Source of the DNA: JAWXBK01 sp040878185
Lineage (GTDB): Bacteria > Pseudomonadota > Alphaproteobacteria > Dongiales > Dongiaceae
Direction: 5' to 3'
DNA length: 64,000 bases
NCBI GenBank assembly: GCA_040878185.1
Contig: JBBDMS010000051.1
Coordinates: forward strand, 6,359-70,358
Position numbers and translations under genes: made by a program. Shown piece by piece: positions 52,014-60,964 of the stretch. Positions within the stretch are counted from its first letter, which is position 1, and every line of letters starts with the position of its first letter. A model generated the notes under the pieces. That model saw nothing but the letters and a program-made list of their open reading frames with translations. It was not told where the DNA came from and ran no database searches.

Positions 52014-52810
52014 ACGCAGGCGAGCGCCGTGCGTTGCGGCTTGCCGTCTTCCAGTATCAGGCGCGCGACGAACAGCCGAATGACCGTCTGGATCGGCTCG
52101 CGGCTGCTTTGAGAAATCTCGGCCGCGAGGCGGTCGATCTCGTCGTTTGTCCCGAGCTGTTTCTCTCCGGTTACAATATCGGATCGCGCGTGGCCGAACT
52201 GGCCGAACCGCCGGATGGTCCTTTCGGCAAGGGCGTCGCCGGGCTCGCCCGCGAATACCGCACGGCCATAGTTTACGGCTATCCTGAGCTCGATAACGGC
52301 CGGCGCCATAATGCGGCCGTCTGTTTCGATTCTGGCGGCCGGCTTATCGCCAATCATCGCAAACTGCGGCTGCCGAACGGCTATGAACAGACGCATTTCG
52401 CATGCGGCGACGGGCTGACGTTCTGCGAGATCGCCGGTTGGAAAATCGGCGTACTGGTCTGCTACGACATCGAGTTTCCGGAAGCCGTGCGCGCCTGTGC
52501 GCTCGGCGGCGCCGAAATCGTCGTCGCGCCGACCGCGCTCAAAGCGGAGTGGTCGTTCGTCGCACGTCGGATGATTCCGACGCGCGCCTTCGAGAATGGC
52601 GTGTTCGTCGTGTACGCGAACTATGCAGGCCAGGAAGGCGAATTTACCTATCTGGGCGAGAGCTGCGCCATCGGGCCGGACGGTTCGGAACTGGCGCGGG
52701 GCGGGTCCGGCGAAGAGATGTTGCGGGCAACGCTCGATGCGTCGCTGATCGCCTCGGCGCGGGCGAAGCTGTCCTATCTAGCGGATTGCGGCGCGATCCC
52801 GCGCGCGTGA
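52010..52810 (+). CDS. Carbon-nitrogen hydrolase (nitrilase superfamily)
   Basis: Hydrolase of 266 residues. The Glu-Lys-Cys triad is seen: Glu49 in VVCPELFLSGYN, Lys in HRKLRLPNGYE (about 118) and Cys in VLVCYDIEFPEA (about 147). The length and the order of blocks fit the aliphatic amidase / omega-amidase / carbamoyl-putrescine hydrolase group. It overlaps the creatinase-like gene by four bases, giving translational coupling, so it probably cleaves the product of that enzyme, an amide or carbamoyl compound. No signal peptide. The substrate is not indicated by the sequence. Confidence 0.92.
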   Translation: MNAGERRALRLAVFQYQARDEQPNDRLDRLAAALRNLGREAVDLVVCPELFLSGYNIGSRVAELAEPPDGPFGKGVAGLAREYRTAIVYGYPELDNGRRHNAAVCFDSGGRLIANHRKLRLPNGYEQTHFACGDGLTFCEIAGWKIGVLVCYDIEFPEAVRACALGGAEIVVAPTALKAEWSFVARRMIPTRAFENGVFVVYANYAGQEGEFTYLGESCAIGPDGSELARGGSGEEMLRATLDASLIASARAKLSYLADCGAIPRA

Positions 52811-52835
52811 TTGGCGCGGCGGGCCGCCGATCGCC

Positions 52836-53357
52836 TCAGGCGGCGTCTTCTTTCACGAAGGCTGCAACCACCGGTGCGATGCGGGCCTGCACAGCAGCGA
52901 TCAGGGCCTTGTCGGCGTTGCTCCAGACGCGCGGCTTCGCCATCGACGAGGGTTCGAGAACGCCATACATCTCGCCCTGATGGTAGACCGGTGCGTGAAC
53001 CAGGCCGCAATGGCCGAAATGCTCTTTCTCGTACGCCGTGTTGACCAGCGCCGGGTCGGCTGTTTCGATATCGTCGATGTAGAGCGCTTCCGGATTCCTC
53101 ATCGCCTCGGCATACATCGGATCGTCATCCACGAGCGTCGCGGGCATGAGTTCCCAGCCGCGGTCTTCGCGGCGCAGAGTGAACTCGGGCAGCGCGGCCC
53201 AACGATGTACCGCGCGGCCGCGATGGGTCTTGGGATCGCGTAGGAACATGACGCAGCGTTCGCAATTCAGCGCTTTGGCCAACGCCGGCATCAATGCCGT
53301 CAGCTTCTCGTCCGGTGTTCTGTCGCTGTCCAGGATTGCCAGCACATCGTCGCGCAT
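52836..53357 (-). CDS. GAF domain protein
   Basis: Protein of 173 residues made of one GAF domain (about 10-165): RDDVLAILDSDRTPDEKLTA leads into ALAKALNCERCVMFLRDPKT, with GLVHAPVYHQGEMYGVLEPS as the core strands and WSNADKALIAAVQARIAPVV as the end helix. Several Cys and His are present (NCERC, HFGHCG), which could bind a metal, haem or flavin, but no known signature is complete. GAGGTGGG precedes the ATG. No histidine kinase or cyclase domain is attached and none is adjacent, so it would work as a stand-alone sensor. It is convergent with the nitrilase-family gene. Confidence 0.85.
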   Translation of the reverse strand: MRDDVLAILDSDRTPDEKLTALMPALAKALNCERCVMFLRDPKTHRGRAVHRWAALPEFTLRREDRGWELMPATLVDDDPMYAEAMRNPEALYIDDIETADPALVNTAYEKEHFGHCGLVHAPVYHQGEMYGVLEPSSMAKPRVWSNADKALIAAVQARIAPVVAAFVKEDAA

Positions 53358-53505
53358 GTTGCCCACCTCGTTCCGCGGATGGTTTCCATCATTCCACAAG
53401 AACCCATGCCGGGGATATCGGCGCCTTCCGGCATATCTCGGGGACAGGTCTTCCAGGGCGCTTCGGCCGGCCGAACCCGGGCCGCGCCGGCGGGGCATTT
53501 CCGGT

Positions 53506-53534
53506 TTGGCCGGCCCAGCCGGTCGTGCTAGACC
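53506..53534 (+). promoter_or_regulatory. Possible tRNA-Lys promoter
   Basis: TTGGCC (53506-53511) and TAGACC (53529-53534) are 17 bases apart, 46 bases before the tRNA. The boxes are only fair matches to the consensus. Confidence 0.4.
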
Positions 53535-53580
53535 GGCGCCGTTCCGCGCGGTGGCCGGGTCCGATGCCCGATGCCCCGGG

Positions 53581-53656
53581 GAGCCCGTAGCTCAGATGGT
53601 AGAGCACCTGACTTTTAATCAGGGTGTCCCGGGTTCGAGTCCCGGCGGGCTCACCA
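53581..53656 (+). tRNA. tRNA-Lys (anticodon TTT)
   Basis: Complete cloverleaf of 76 bases. Acceptor stem GAGCCCG / CGGGCTC, D arm GCTC...GAGC, anticodon arm CCTGA-CTTTTAA-TCAGG with TTT at positions 34-36, five-base variable loop, T arm CCGGG-TTCGAGT-CCCGG, and an encoded CCA end (53654-53656). It reads AAA and AAG codons for lysine. It stands alone between the GAF gene and the Rieske oxygenase; there is no integrase next to it. Confidence 0.96.
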
Positions 53657-53688
53657 ATTCCCCTGAAGATTTAGGCCCCGCTTGGTCG

Positions 53689-54837
53689 TCAATCGACGAC
53701 GCGAGCCACCAGCCAGTTGGCGAACGAATTGAGGGCGGGCTCAAGGTGGGAGAGGCGGCCGGGTATATAGCGGCCCGTGTTCATGCCGCGTTGTTGACCC
53801 TCGAGCACGACGATGTCCTCGTCCATCGACACTTCCCATCGCTTTTCATAGCGCGCGAACTTTTCGGCGAAGTCGGGGCGCGCCATGGTTTCTTCGGGAA
53901 AGCACATGTTCATCACGACATGAGTGCGCGACGGTCCCTCCGGATAGATTTCGAAGGCCCACATGCAGTCGATGGTAACGGCGAAGGCAAAGGACGGATA
54001 AATCCAGGCATAGCGCGTGCCGAGTGCGTCATCCGGCAGCCCGTCCATCACCGGCAGCGACAGATGCTGCTCGGCGGTCATCAGCGCGCTCGTGCCCTTG
54101 TGCTTGTCCCATATCGTTGCGAACTCGCCGTTGACGCCCTGCGCCATTTCCGGCGGGTGGCTCGCATAGGTGCCGGCGATCGAGGCCTTGTGCACCACGT
54201 TGACGTGGTAGTCCTCCATGAAGACTTCGATAAAGAGCTTCCAGTTGCATTCGACCGTGAAATGCCTCGCTCGCGCCGTCTTCAAAGCCGGCAGATTGTA
54301 GGCGTCCAAATACCGATCGAGTTCACCGACCGTTGCATCGAAATCCGGTCCGCCCGGTTCGAGCCGCGCGAAGATAAAACCCTGCCAGATCGCGACGTCG
54401 TAACTCACCAAACCATAGTCGCGGCGGTCGAAATTAGCCGAACTCTCCATGCCGGCGGACCCGCGCAGGCTGCCATCGAGTCCGTAAGCCCAGGCATGGA
54501 AAGGGCACCGGATCATGGGAACGTTGCCGCTGCCTTCCAGCAGCATCATGCCGCGATGCCGGCAGACATTGTTGAGGACGCGGATCGTTCCGGTCTGGTC
54601 CCGGATGACGATCAGTCTCGCGCCGCACAGCTCGACCGCTCGGTAGTCGCCGGGATTAGGCAATGCATTCTCGCGCCCGAGGCAGATCCACGAGCGATGA
54701 AACACCCGCTCGACCTCGCGCTGGTAGAATGCCGGGCTCGCATAGCACCAGCCGGGCAGAGGTTCGGCCTCCAGCGGCGGCAACAGGGCTTTGCTATACG
54801 TCTCGCGGTTGAAGATCGAAGAATCCAGCATGCGCAT
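53689..54837 (-). CDS. Rieske-type ring-hydroxylating oxygenase, alpha subunit
   Basis: Protein of 382 residues. The Rieske 2Fe-2S cluster is bound by CRHRGMMLLEG...IRCPFHAWAYG, Cys-x-His and Cys-x2-His (about 85-110). The catalytic iron site is EDYHVNVVHKAS, with two His and the bridging Asp. Such enzymes need a ferredoxin/reductase that is absent here. Related proteins handle choline, carnitine, glycine betaine or aromatic acids; the sequence alone does not decide. The second ATG of a cluster (54837) is preferred since GGGA lies nine bases before it; 54843 and 54831 are alternatives. Confidence 0.9.
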   Translation of the reverse strand: MRMLDSSIFNRETYSKALLPPLEAEPLPGWCYASPAFYQREVERVFHRSWICLGRENALPNPGDYRAVELCGARLIVIRDQTGTIRVLNNVCRHRGMMLLEGSGNVPMIRCPFHAWAYGLDGSLRGSAGMESSANFDRRDYGLVSYDVAIWQGFIFARLEPGGPDFDATVGELDRYLDAYNLPALKTARARHFTVECNWKLFIEVFMEDYHVNVVHKASIAGTYASHPPEMAQGVNGEFATIWDKHKGTSALMTAEQHLSLPVMDGLPDDALGTRYAWIYPSFAFAVTIDCMWAFEIYPEGPSRTHVVMNMCFPEETMARPDFAEKFARYEKRWEVSMDEDIVVLEGQQRGMNTGRYIPGRLSHLEPALNSFANWLVARVVD

Positions 54838-55138
54838 GACCATTCCCGACTTGCTGATGGACCGGCTTTTTCCGGCGGTTGGATTACGGGTGCCGGTCGA
54901 TCCGGCGGCTAGATTTGCATGACAATCGGGGATTAACAAACGCTTAGGGATCGTCGATTCGACGAGCCATAATAGCAGTGGCCGACGCGGGCAGGCCTGC
55001 AGCGGCGCCGGCCATTGTCAGGGCGTATCAAATCGCCGGTAGATGCGGGGTGCGCAGTGGGACCCACTCCGCGCGAGCACGGACGACCGCTGTTGCTTCG
55101 AAGCGTCGGGCGTCCGCAGTGGAATGGGCCGGGGTCGA
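54838..55138. other. Divergent region between Rieske oxygenase and sulfotransferase-like gene
   Basis: About 300 bases without a supportable gene. It contains a perfect palindrome, TCGTCGA-T-TCGACGA, at 54951-54965, a possible operator for the Rieske gene, which starts about 115 bases away. The stretch at 54930-54980 is richer in A/T than its surroundings. No clear -35/-10 pair was settled on. Confidence 0.5.
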
Positions 55139-56116
55139 ATGGAACGACTGATCGACAGTGACGCGCTCGTGCATATCGGTCTGCACAAGACCGGCACCAC
55201 CTGGTTGCAGTTTCATCTGTTCCCGCGTGCGGATTTCGGGTTCCATCTGCCCGAATTTGAAGGCATGACGCCCAAGCAGCGCGCCAAGGCGATCGGCGTT
55301 CGTCTCTGCTACGACCACGCGAACCGGCTGATGGCCGAAGCCGATTTCGATGCCGCGGCAACGCGCGAGGCATTGGCCGGGCTCATCGTGCCGGAGGGAA
55401 AGACTGCGGTTGTCAGCCATGAGCGACTGGGTGGGCATCCGCTGTCCGCCGGGTTCGACCGCACCATCTTGCGCGATCGCATCCGTACGGTCCTGCCGAA
55501 TGCCCGCATTCTCATTGTCGTGCGCGAACAGTTTTCGATGCTCATGTCGAGTTATCTGCAATATCTCAAATATGGCGGCTGGCACGATCTCGATCAGTAT
55601 CTCTATCCGCCGTCTGACGGGCGGTTGCCGGTGCTTAACATTGATTTCTGGAAGTACGATCGCCTGATCGAGCTGTACCGATCGGCATTCGGGCCGGATC
55701 GGGTGCTGGTCCTGCCTTACGAAATGCTGGTTCGCAATCCGCAGGATTTCGTCGAGCGGATCTGCGGTTTCGCCGATGTCTCGGTTCCCGACGGGATCGA
55801 TGGCGGGCGCCGCGAGAACAGCCGCCGTGGCTATGCGGCGGCTTACTGGTTTCGCCGGATCACCTGGATCAACCGGCGGACCTCGGCGAATGCGTTCCGA
55901 CCCTCGCGCCTGCCGCCCTGGGCCGGGAAAGTCTTTGATCGCGGGTTCAAGCGTGGGATGGAAGCGGCTATGCCGGCTTACTTCGAGAATCGCGTGCAGC
56001 AGCATCTCAATGCCAAGCTGTTGCGCCTCGTCGATCAGCGATATTTCGCGGACAGCAATCGCCGTACCACTGCGCTTGCCATGCTCGATCTCGAATCGTT
56101 CGGGTATCCGGTCTAG
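55139..56116 (+). CDS. Sulfotransferase-like protein
   Basis: Protein of 325 residues. The N-terminus has ALVHIGLHKTGTTWLQFHLF, the phosphosulfate-binding loop of P-loop sulfotransferases (about 8-27), and the second motif is seen in ILIVVREQFSMLMSSYLQYL (about 122-141), with the Arg-Ser pair typical of the 3'-phosphate site. A further conserved region is VLVLPYEMLVRNPQDFVERI. It would move a sulfate group from PAPS to a sugar, lipid or peptide. ATG at 55139 is chosen because it starts just before the P-loop block. It is convergent with the CDF protein, whose end overlaps by four bases. Confidence 0.82.
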   Translation: MERLIDSDALVHIGLHKTGTTWLQFHLFPRADFGFHLPEFEGMTPKQRAKAIGVRLCYDHANRLMAEADFDAAATREALAGLIVPEGKTAVVSHERLGGHPLSAGFDRTILRDRIRTVLPNARILIVVREQFSMLMSSYLQYLKYGGWHDLDQYLYPPSDGRLPVLNIDFWKYDRLIELYRSAFGPDRVLVLPYEMLVRNPQDFVERICGFADVSVPDGIDGGRRENSRRGYAAAYWFRRITWINRRTSANAFRPSRLPPWAGKVFDRGFKRGMEAAMPAYFENRVQQHLNAKLLRLVDQRYFADSNRRTTALAMLDLESFGYPV

Positions 56117-57030
56117 GCGGAATTTGCAGAATGCGACGAGGCGAGGATCGCGACTTCGGCATTCTCGATCTCGGTTTGCATGGAGTTTCGGATTGCCACG
56201 ATCCGCCGGCCAACTTCCGCCATCGTAAGGGTTTCGTCGAAGCCCAGTGCCACCTCGATAAACGTTTTATGGCCTGAACGGCGCGACCGTACACGACCGA
56301 GGCTCTCGTAATCGTCGAAATGTTTGGCCAGCGCGCGATTGATCGCGATCTGGGCGCTTTCTTCGACCGAGCGGTCGAGGAGATCCGGCAGCCCGGCTCG
56401 AAACATATCGATCACGCTGGCGAGGATGAAACAAGCGACGAAGGCCGAACCGATCGCTTCGGCCCATATCGCGACGACAGAATCCGTCGACACTGCCGCG
56501 ACCGTCATCGTCACCTGGATGAACAGCGACGAGAACACGCGGACATGGCGCGAACGAAGTTGCGCCTGCATGATTGTCGACTTGCCGCCCCGCGCCGCGC
56601 GCCGGACGGAATCCCAGGCCACGACATTGATGTATGTATTGATCGACGCCATGATGGCGGCGAGCGTCAGGCCGAGAGGCGATCCGAGTGGTTTTTCGCC
56701 GACGATGATCCCGATCACGCCATAGAAGACCCAGAGTGCACCGATCAGCAGGCCGATTGCGATCGCGAGATTGGCAAACTGCTCGACCTTCCCGGTTCCG
56801 AAATCCATGTCGAGCAGCGATTCCCGATGAACCCGACGCATGACCAGAAATGAAAAAGCTTCAAGTGAAAGAATAAAGACACCGCGGATCGATTCCGCGA
56901 TCAGCGTCAGCGATCCGCCGGTAATCCCCACAACAAAAATTAGGGCAAGAATGATCGAATCTGCCGTCAACGCGAACCGGATGGAGCTTTCCTTGTTGCG
57001 CTGATCGGCGGTAATTGCGCGCGCGGCCAT
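56113..57030 (-). CDS. Cation diffusion facilitator-like membrane protein
   Basis: Protein of 305 residues with six helices (about 13-210) and a C-terminal ferredoxin-like domain (about 215-300), the CDF plan. The usual metal-binding residues are altered: helix 2 reads AESIRGVFILSLEAF in place of the Asp-x3-Asp motif, and helix 5 region SRHVRVFSSLFIQV lacks His-x3-Asp; the later AEAIGSAFVACFIL has Glu for Asp. Either it moves another ion or it is a non-transporting relative. It starts eight bases after the HlyD-type gene on the same strand, so the two are cotranscribed with a LysE-type exporter upstream. Confidence 0.78.
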   Translation of the reverse strand: MAARAITADQRNKESSIRFALTADSIILALIFVVGITGGSLTLIAESIRGVFILSLEAFSFLVMRRVHRESLLDMDFGTGKVEQFANLAIAIGLLIGALWVFYGVIGIIVGEKPLGSPLGLTLAAIMASINTYINVVAWDSVRRAARGGKSTIMQAQLRSRHVRVFSSLFIQVTMTVAAVSTDSVVAIWAEAIGSAFVACFILASVIDMFRAGLPDLLDRSVEESAQIAINRALAKHFDDYESLGRVRSRRSGHKTFIEVALGFDETLTMAEVGRRIVAIRNSMQTEIENAEVAILASSHSANSA

Positions 57031-57038
57031 TTCGATGC

Positions 57039-58277
57039 CTACAGACGAAGCCGGGCCGCGAGCATGTCGATCACGCCGACGCCGGGAAAATTGACGAAGG
57101 CGCTGCGGCCGATCGGACATGCCGCGATATCGGCCTCATCCGGCGAGAGTTCGATGATGACCTGACCTGTGTTCGGCCCGCGTCCCTTGGCGACCGCGGC
57201 CAGATCGTCGCCGCCGAGTGTTGCGGCGGCGCCGCGGGTGAACAGGACCGTGCCATCGCGAACCCGGTCGTCTCCTTCGAACGTGACCTCCGCAGGTGCG
57301 CCGGGTGACAGCAGCGCGACCTCGAGGTCCGAGACCGGGGCATCGACCAGCAGGACGCGGCAATCGACCCAGGTGGCGATGACGGCGCCCGCTTGAACCT
57401 CGGCACCGATGCCGGCGATAAGGCTCCACACCATTGCATCTTCTGCGGCGAGAATTGTTGCGGCGCTCGTCCGCTCGTACACGGCCCGGGTTGCTTCCGC
57501 GGCCTGTGTCAGAGCGGCGATCTCGGTCTGCAGCGGAGCAAGCCCGGCCTGCGCCTGCTCCAGCGCCATCTTCGCGTCGTCGAGGCTTCGTTGTCCATCG
57601 CCGCCGTCACCGCTGTCGGCTAACCCGAGAAAAGCTCCTGCTGCGGCGGCCGCAAGCCGTTGCTCGGCGCGCAGTAAATTTGTTTCGGCTTCGAGCAAAA
57701 CGCGTTTCCGATCGATGACGGCTACCTGGGCGGCATCGGCCTGGGACTGGGAACTCGCGCCGCTGTCGCGCATGCTGGCCAGGCGATCGGCTTCGGTGAC
57801 TTCGAGCGCCATCGCGTCCCGGTGATAGGTGATCCGGGCGCGATGATTGGCGACGTCGGCGGCGACATCGGCGCTGTAGGCCTGTGCATAAGCCAGAGCG
57901 GCGGCGGTTCTTTCGGCGACGATGGTTTTCAGCGCATTGACCCGGGCCTCGAGTGCCGCGAGTTCGGCCGCTGTGCGGTCGAGTTGCGTCTGTATCCCGA
58001 GCATATCCAACGGAGAGGCGCGCGGGTTGCTGACGACCGCGATCCGACGGTCCCGGCCGATCCGCTCGCCAGCGTGGTGTGGCGCGTACTCGACAAGACC
58101 GGCGATCGGCGTTCTGGCCGAGGTGATCCAGGTGGTGACAGCCGCATCGCGAATGACGATCGAACGCAGATACGGTCCGCTGATCCACACGGCATAGATC
58201 AACACCACGATCAGCGCGACGAGCGCGATCGCTCGTGGCGATTCGCTCAGCCTGAACAGGCGATTCTTGATCGACAT
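57039..58277 (-). CDS. HlyD-family membrane fusion protein
   Basis: Protein of 412 residues. One membrane helix at about 16-35 anchors it in the inner membrane; then come a half lipoyl segment, a long coiled-coil hairpin (about 90-290, rich in Ala, Glu, Arg, with ELAALEARVNALKTI and SLDDAKMALEQAQAGL) and a closing lipoyl and beta-barrel part ending near MLAARLRL. Such adaptors join inner-membrane pumps to outer-membrane channels. The partner pump is not evident, since the neighbours are a LysE-type exporter and a CDF-like protein, neither of which normally uses an adaptor. The gene order suggests one unit: LysE 25 bases before, CDF eight bases after. Confidence 0.85.
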   Translation of the reverse strand: MSIKNRLFRLSESPRAIALVALIVVLIYAVWISGPYLRSIVIRDAAVTTWITSARTPIAGLVEYAPHHAGERIGRDRRIAVVSNPRASPLDMLGIQTQLDRTAAELAALEARVNALKTIVAERTAAALAYAQAYSADVAADVANHRARITYHRDAMALEVTEADRLASMRDSGASSQSQADAAQVAVIDRKRVLLEAETNLLRAEQRLAAAAAGAFLGLADSGDGGDGQRSLDDAKMALEQAQAGLAPLQTEIAALTQAAEATRAVYERTSAATILAAEDAMVWSLIAGIGAEVQAGAVIATWVDCRVLLVDAPVSDLEVALLSPGAPAEVTFEGDDRVRDGTVLFTRGAAATLGGDDLAAVAKGRGPNTGQVIIELSPDEADIAACPIGRSAFVNFPGVGVIDMLAARLRL

Positions 58278-58302
58278 TGTTCCGGCGTCCTTCGGCTCTG
58301 CG

Positions 58303-58926
58303 TCAGCTCCGCCGTACCAGCGCGAGGCCGACGCCGGCGCCGATGAGCAGCGTGCCCGAAACGCGATCGACCCATCTTCGCGCGCGGCTGGTGCGGAACC
58401 AGACCCGCACGCGGCCGGCGAGAACCGCGTAGAGACTGTCGAAGGTGAGCGCGATGACGAAGAAGGTCGCGCACAGGATCGCAAGCTGCGGCTGCAGGGC
58501 GCGCGATGGATCGACGAACTGCGGAAAGAATGCGCCGTAGAAGATCAGAAGCTTGGGATTGGTGGCGTTGACGAGAAATCCCTGAACCAGCAGCTTTGTC
58601 GGCGAGGCGACCCGCACGGCGGTCGTATCGGGATCGTCATGCTTCTTCATCCAGAGCCGGATGCCGAGCCACACAAGGTAGATCGCACCCGCCCAGCGCA
58701 GCAGGTTGAACCACTCCGCCAGCAGCAGCAGGAACGAGGCCATGCTGAAAAACGTGACGATGAGGTAAGAGGCGGTCGCGAGGCTGATGCCGATGACCGA
58801 CAGCATCGCGCGCTTCGTACCATAGGCGAGCGAGTTGGCGACGATCAGCGACACGGCCGGTCCCGGCGCCAGAATCAGCACCGTGGTGGCAAGGACGAAC
58901 GCGACATAGAGGCCGGGATCGATCAT
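58303..58926 (-). CDS. LysE/RhtB-family amino acid exporter
   Basis: Inner-membrane protein of 207 residues with six predicted helices. The beginning IDPGLYVAFVLATTVLILAP followed by GPAVSLIVANSLAYGTKRA is the LysE/RhtB signature, and the middle has NATNPKLLIFYGAFFPQFVD, another family block. Export of amino acids such as threonine, homoserine or lysine by proton exchange is the family role. The ATG at 58926 is preferred because AAGGA lies nine bases before it. It is the first gene of a likely operon with an HlyD-type adaptor and a CDF-like protein. Confidence 0.92.
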   Translation of the reverse strand: MIDPGLYVAFVLATTVLILAPGPAVSLIVANSLAYGTKRAMLSVIGISLATASYLIVTFFSMASFLLLLAEWFNLLRWAGAIYLVWLGIRLWMKKHDDPDTTAVRVASPTKLLVQGFLVNATNPKLLIFYGAFFPQFVDPSRALQPQLAILCATFFVIALTFDSLYAVLAGRVRVWFRTSRARRWVDRVSGTLLIGAGVGLALVRRS

Positions 58927-59159
58927 CGGGATCATTCCTTGGGTAAACCGGCGGCTTGGCCTACGCCGGGCGGCCATCAAGCCACGGTCGCCCGCCCGGC
59001 GGCAATGGGGTTCCCGGGTCGGAAGAGGGCGAGATTTGCCCCGCCACGGCATTGGCGAAGGCAGGGTCGCTGGCCGATTTACCCCGCTTTACCATCAAGG
59101 GGTCGGCCCTTAAAGTCCCAACAATCACACGGAACCGCCGGAATCCCGACCGCCGCGCC

Positions 59160-60392
59160 ATGCCGCGATTCATACCGACTTTGCTCTCGACGATCCTGCT
59201 GGCGACCCTCGTTCTGACGGGTGCGGCGCAGATTGCGCGTGCCGATACCGGTTTCGCGAGCATCATCGTGGATGCGGAAACCGGGGCGGTGCTGTCGGAA
59301 GAGCAGGCGACACGGCGCTGGTATCCCGCCTCGCTGACCAAGCTGATGACGCTCTATCTCACCTTCGAAGCGATCGAGAACGGCACGCTGGCGCTGGACG
59401 ACACGCTGACGGTCTCGGACAATGCGGCCGCGCAGCCGGAGGTGAGCCTCCACATTCGCGCCGGCGCGAAGATTACGGTCGAACAAGCGATCATCGCGCT
59501 GATCGTCCGCTCGGCGAACGATATCGCGACCCTGCTGGCCGAGACGGTTGGCGGCAGCGAACCGCGGTTCGCCGCGATGATGAGCCTGAAGGCCCGGGCC
59601 CTCGGTATGTCGCGAACGGTCTTTCGTAACGCGTCTGGCCTGCCCGACGATTCCCAGATCACCAGTGCGCGCGACATGGCGATGCTCGCCGCTGCTCTGA
59701 TTGAGGATTTTCCGGCCTACTACGAGTATTTCAGTCGTCGCCAGGTGCTGTTCGACGGGCAATCGCTCGGCACCTACAACCAGTTCCTCGACTATTACGA
59801 GGGTGCAGACGGCTTCAAGACCGGGTTCACCTGCGGTTCCGGCTACAACCTGGTCGCATCGGCGGTGCATGACGGGCGGCGTTTGATCGGCGTCGTGCTG
59901 GGCGGCGACAGCGGCGGCCAGCGCACGGCCGAGATGGCGCGGCTAATGGACGAAGCGTTCGCGGCCCCGGTTCCCGCCAACCCGATATTGCTGGCCGATT
60001 GGCCGAATGCGGTCGCGGGAGAGGATTCCGGTCCGCCGCCTTTCCGTCTGCCGCCCGATCAATGCGAGCTGGGCGCTTCGGCGGTTGCCGACGGAACGCT
60101 CGATGGCGGCACGTTGCCGGGCTGGGGCGTGGTGTTCGGCGCCTATGTCGAAAAGGCACAAGCCGAGGCGGTGCTGATGGATGCCCGCGAGCAACTGAAA
60201 GACATCCTGTCGAAAGGGCGGCCGGCGGTCGTTCAGCGCGAACAGGAAGGCGTTTCGCGTTACTCCGCGCTGATGGTCGGGCTCGCCCGGGAAGATGCCG
60301 GCAAGGCCTGTAAGTTCATGTGGGACCAGAGCGCCTATTGCCTCGCACTCAGCCCGGAAGTTCTCAACAATCCGCAGGCGCTCTGGCGCTAG
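59160..60392 (+). CDS. D-alanyl-D-alanine carboxypeptidase with SPOR domain
   Basis: Periplasmic S11 penicillin-binding protein of 410 residues. After a signal peptide (about 1-29, ending IARADTG) come the three active-site motifs: SxxK in YPASLTKLMT (about 60), SxN in IVRSANDIATL (about 117) and KTG in DGFKTGFTCG (about 220). The C-terminal part (about 315-400: WGVVFGAYVEKAQAEAV, then YSALMVGLAREDAGKACKF) fits a SPOR domain, which binds denuded peptidoglycan at division sites. It trims the terminal D-Ala of peptidoglycan stem peptides. A strong bidirectional terminator follows at 60429. Confidence 0.93.
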   Translation: MPRFIPTLLSTILLATLVLTGAAQIARADTGFASIIVDAETGAVLSEEQATRRWYPASLTKLMTLYLTFEAIENGTLALDDTLTVSDNAAAQPEVSLHIRAGAKITVEQAIIALIVRSANDIATLLAETVGGSEPRFAAMMSLKARALGMSRTVFRNASGLPDDSQITSARDMAMLAAALIEDFPAYYEYFSRRQVLFDGQSLGTYNQFLDYYEGADGFKTGFTCGSGYNLVASAVHDGRRLIGVVLGGDSGGQRTAEMARLMDEAFAAPVPANPILLADWPNAVAGEDSGPPPFRLPPDQCELGASAVADGTLDGGTLPGWGVVFGAYVEKAQAEAVLMDAREQLKDILSKGRPAVVQREQEGVSRYSALMVGLAREDAGKACKFMWDQSAYCLALSPEVLNNPQALWR

Positions 60393-60428
60393 CAATACCG
60401 GGCGCGGGCCGGACGGTTGCGCAGCAAA

Positions 60429-60466
60429 CGAAAAAAAAGCCGGCATCGCTGCCGGCTTTTCGTTTG
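60429..60466. terminator. Bidirectional terminator
   Basis: AAAAGCCGGCA and TGCCGGCTTTT pair round the loop TCGC, with flanking A and T runs on both sides. It serves both the carboxypeptidase (plus) and the cytochrome c' (minus), which converge here. Confidence 0.92.
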
Positions 60467-60484
60467 TCGCGAAAGCGAGAAGGA

Positions 60485-60964
60485 TCAGTCCTTCTGGCGG
60501 AACTTGCTGTGGCAACCGCCGCAGGCCTCGCCGACCAGCTTGAACTGCACACCCATCGCAGCGGCGTCGCCCGTGCCGGCCGCAACCGCGAGGGCTTCGG
60601 CCTGCGTGCCCAGGTTTGCGGCGGCCTGCTCGAAGCCGGCCCAGTCGGTCCAGATCTCCGGCTTCGCTTCGACGTCGTCCGTAATGTCCTCGAGGCTGGT
60701 ACCCTCCGGGAACAGTTCCGGGATCTTCGCGGCGGTCGCCTGTATCTCGGCGGCGTGCTGAGCCACCAGCGCGCCGTCGGGGCTGCCCGATTCGATCGCA
60801 CCATTGATCGCCTTCATGTGGCCGCCCATCGTTTTCATGGCGTTGTGGCGCTGCTCGACGACCGGCGGTAGATCGTCCGCGTCGGCATCGCGCAGCAGAA
60901 ACAGGCCGCCCAGCAGAACGGCCACAGCGAATGTCTGTAGAATCAGTCTGTTACGGGTTGTCAT
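60485..60964 (-). CDS. Cytochrome c' family protein
   Basis: Periplasmic class II cytochrome of 159 residues. The signal peptide is TTRNRLILQTFAVAVLLGGL with an exit near DADADD. The mature four-helix bundle starts LPPVVEQRHNAMKTMGGHM, and the single haem site is at the C-terminus, EACGGCHSKFRQK, as in cytochrome c'. Cytochromes c' bind NO or CO and may help against nitrosative stress, but some serve in electron transfer. No partner gene is adjacent. Confidence 0.93.
   Translation of the reverse strand: MTTRNRLILQTFAVAVLLGGLFLLRDADADDLPPVVEQRHNAMKTMGGHMKAINGAIESGSPDGALVAQHAAEIQATAAKIPELFPEGTSLEDITDDVEAKPEIWTDWAGFEQAAANLGTQAEALAVAAGTGDAAAMGVQFKLVGEACGGCHSKFRQKD

Noticed and set aside
53581..53656. 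tRNA-Lys as an attachment site of an integrated element
   Set aside because: No integrase, no repeated 3' end of the tRNA nearby and no change in gene type around it.
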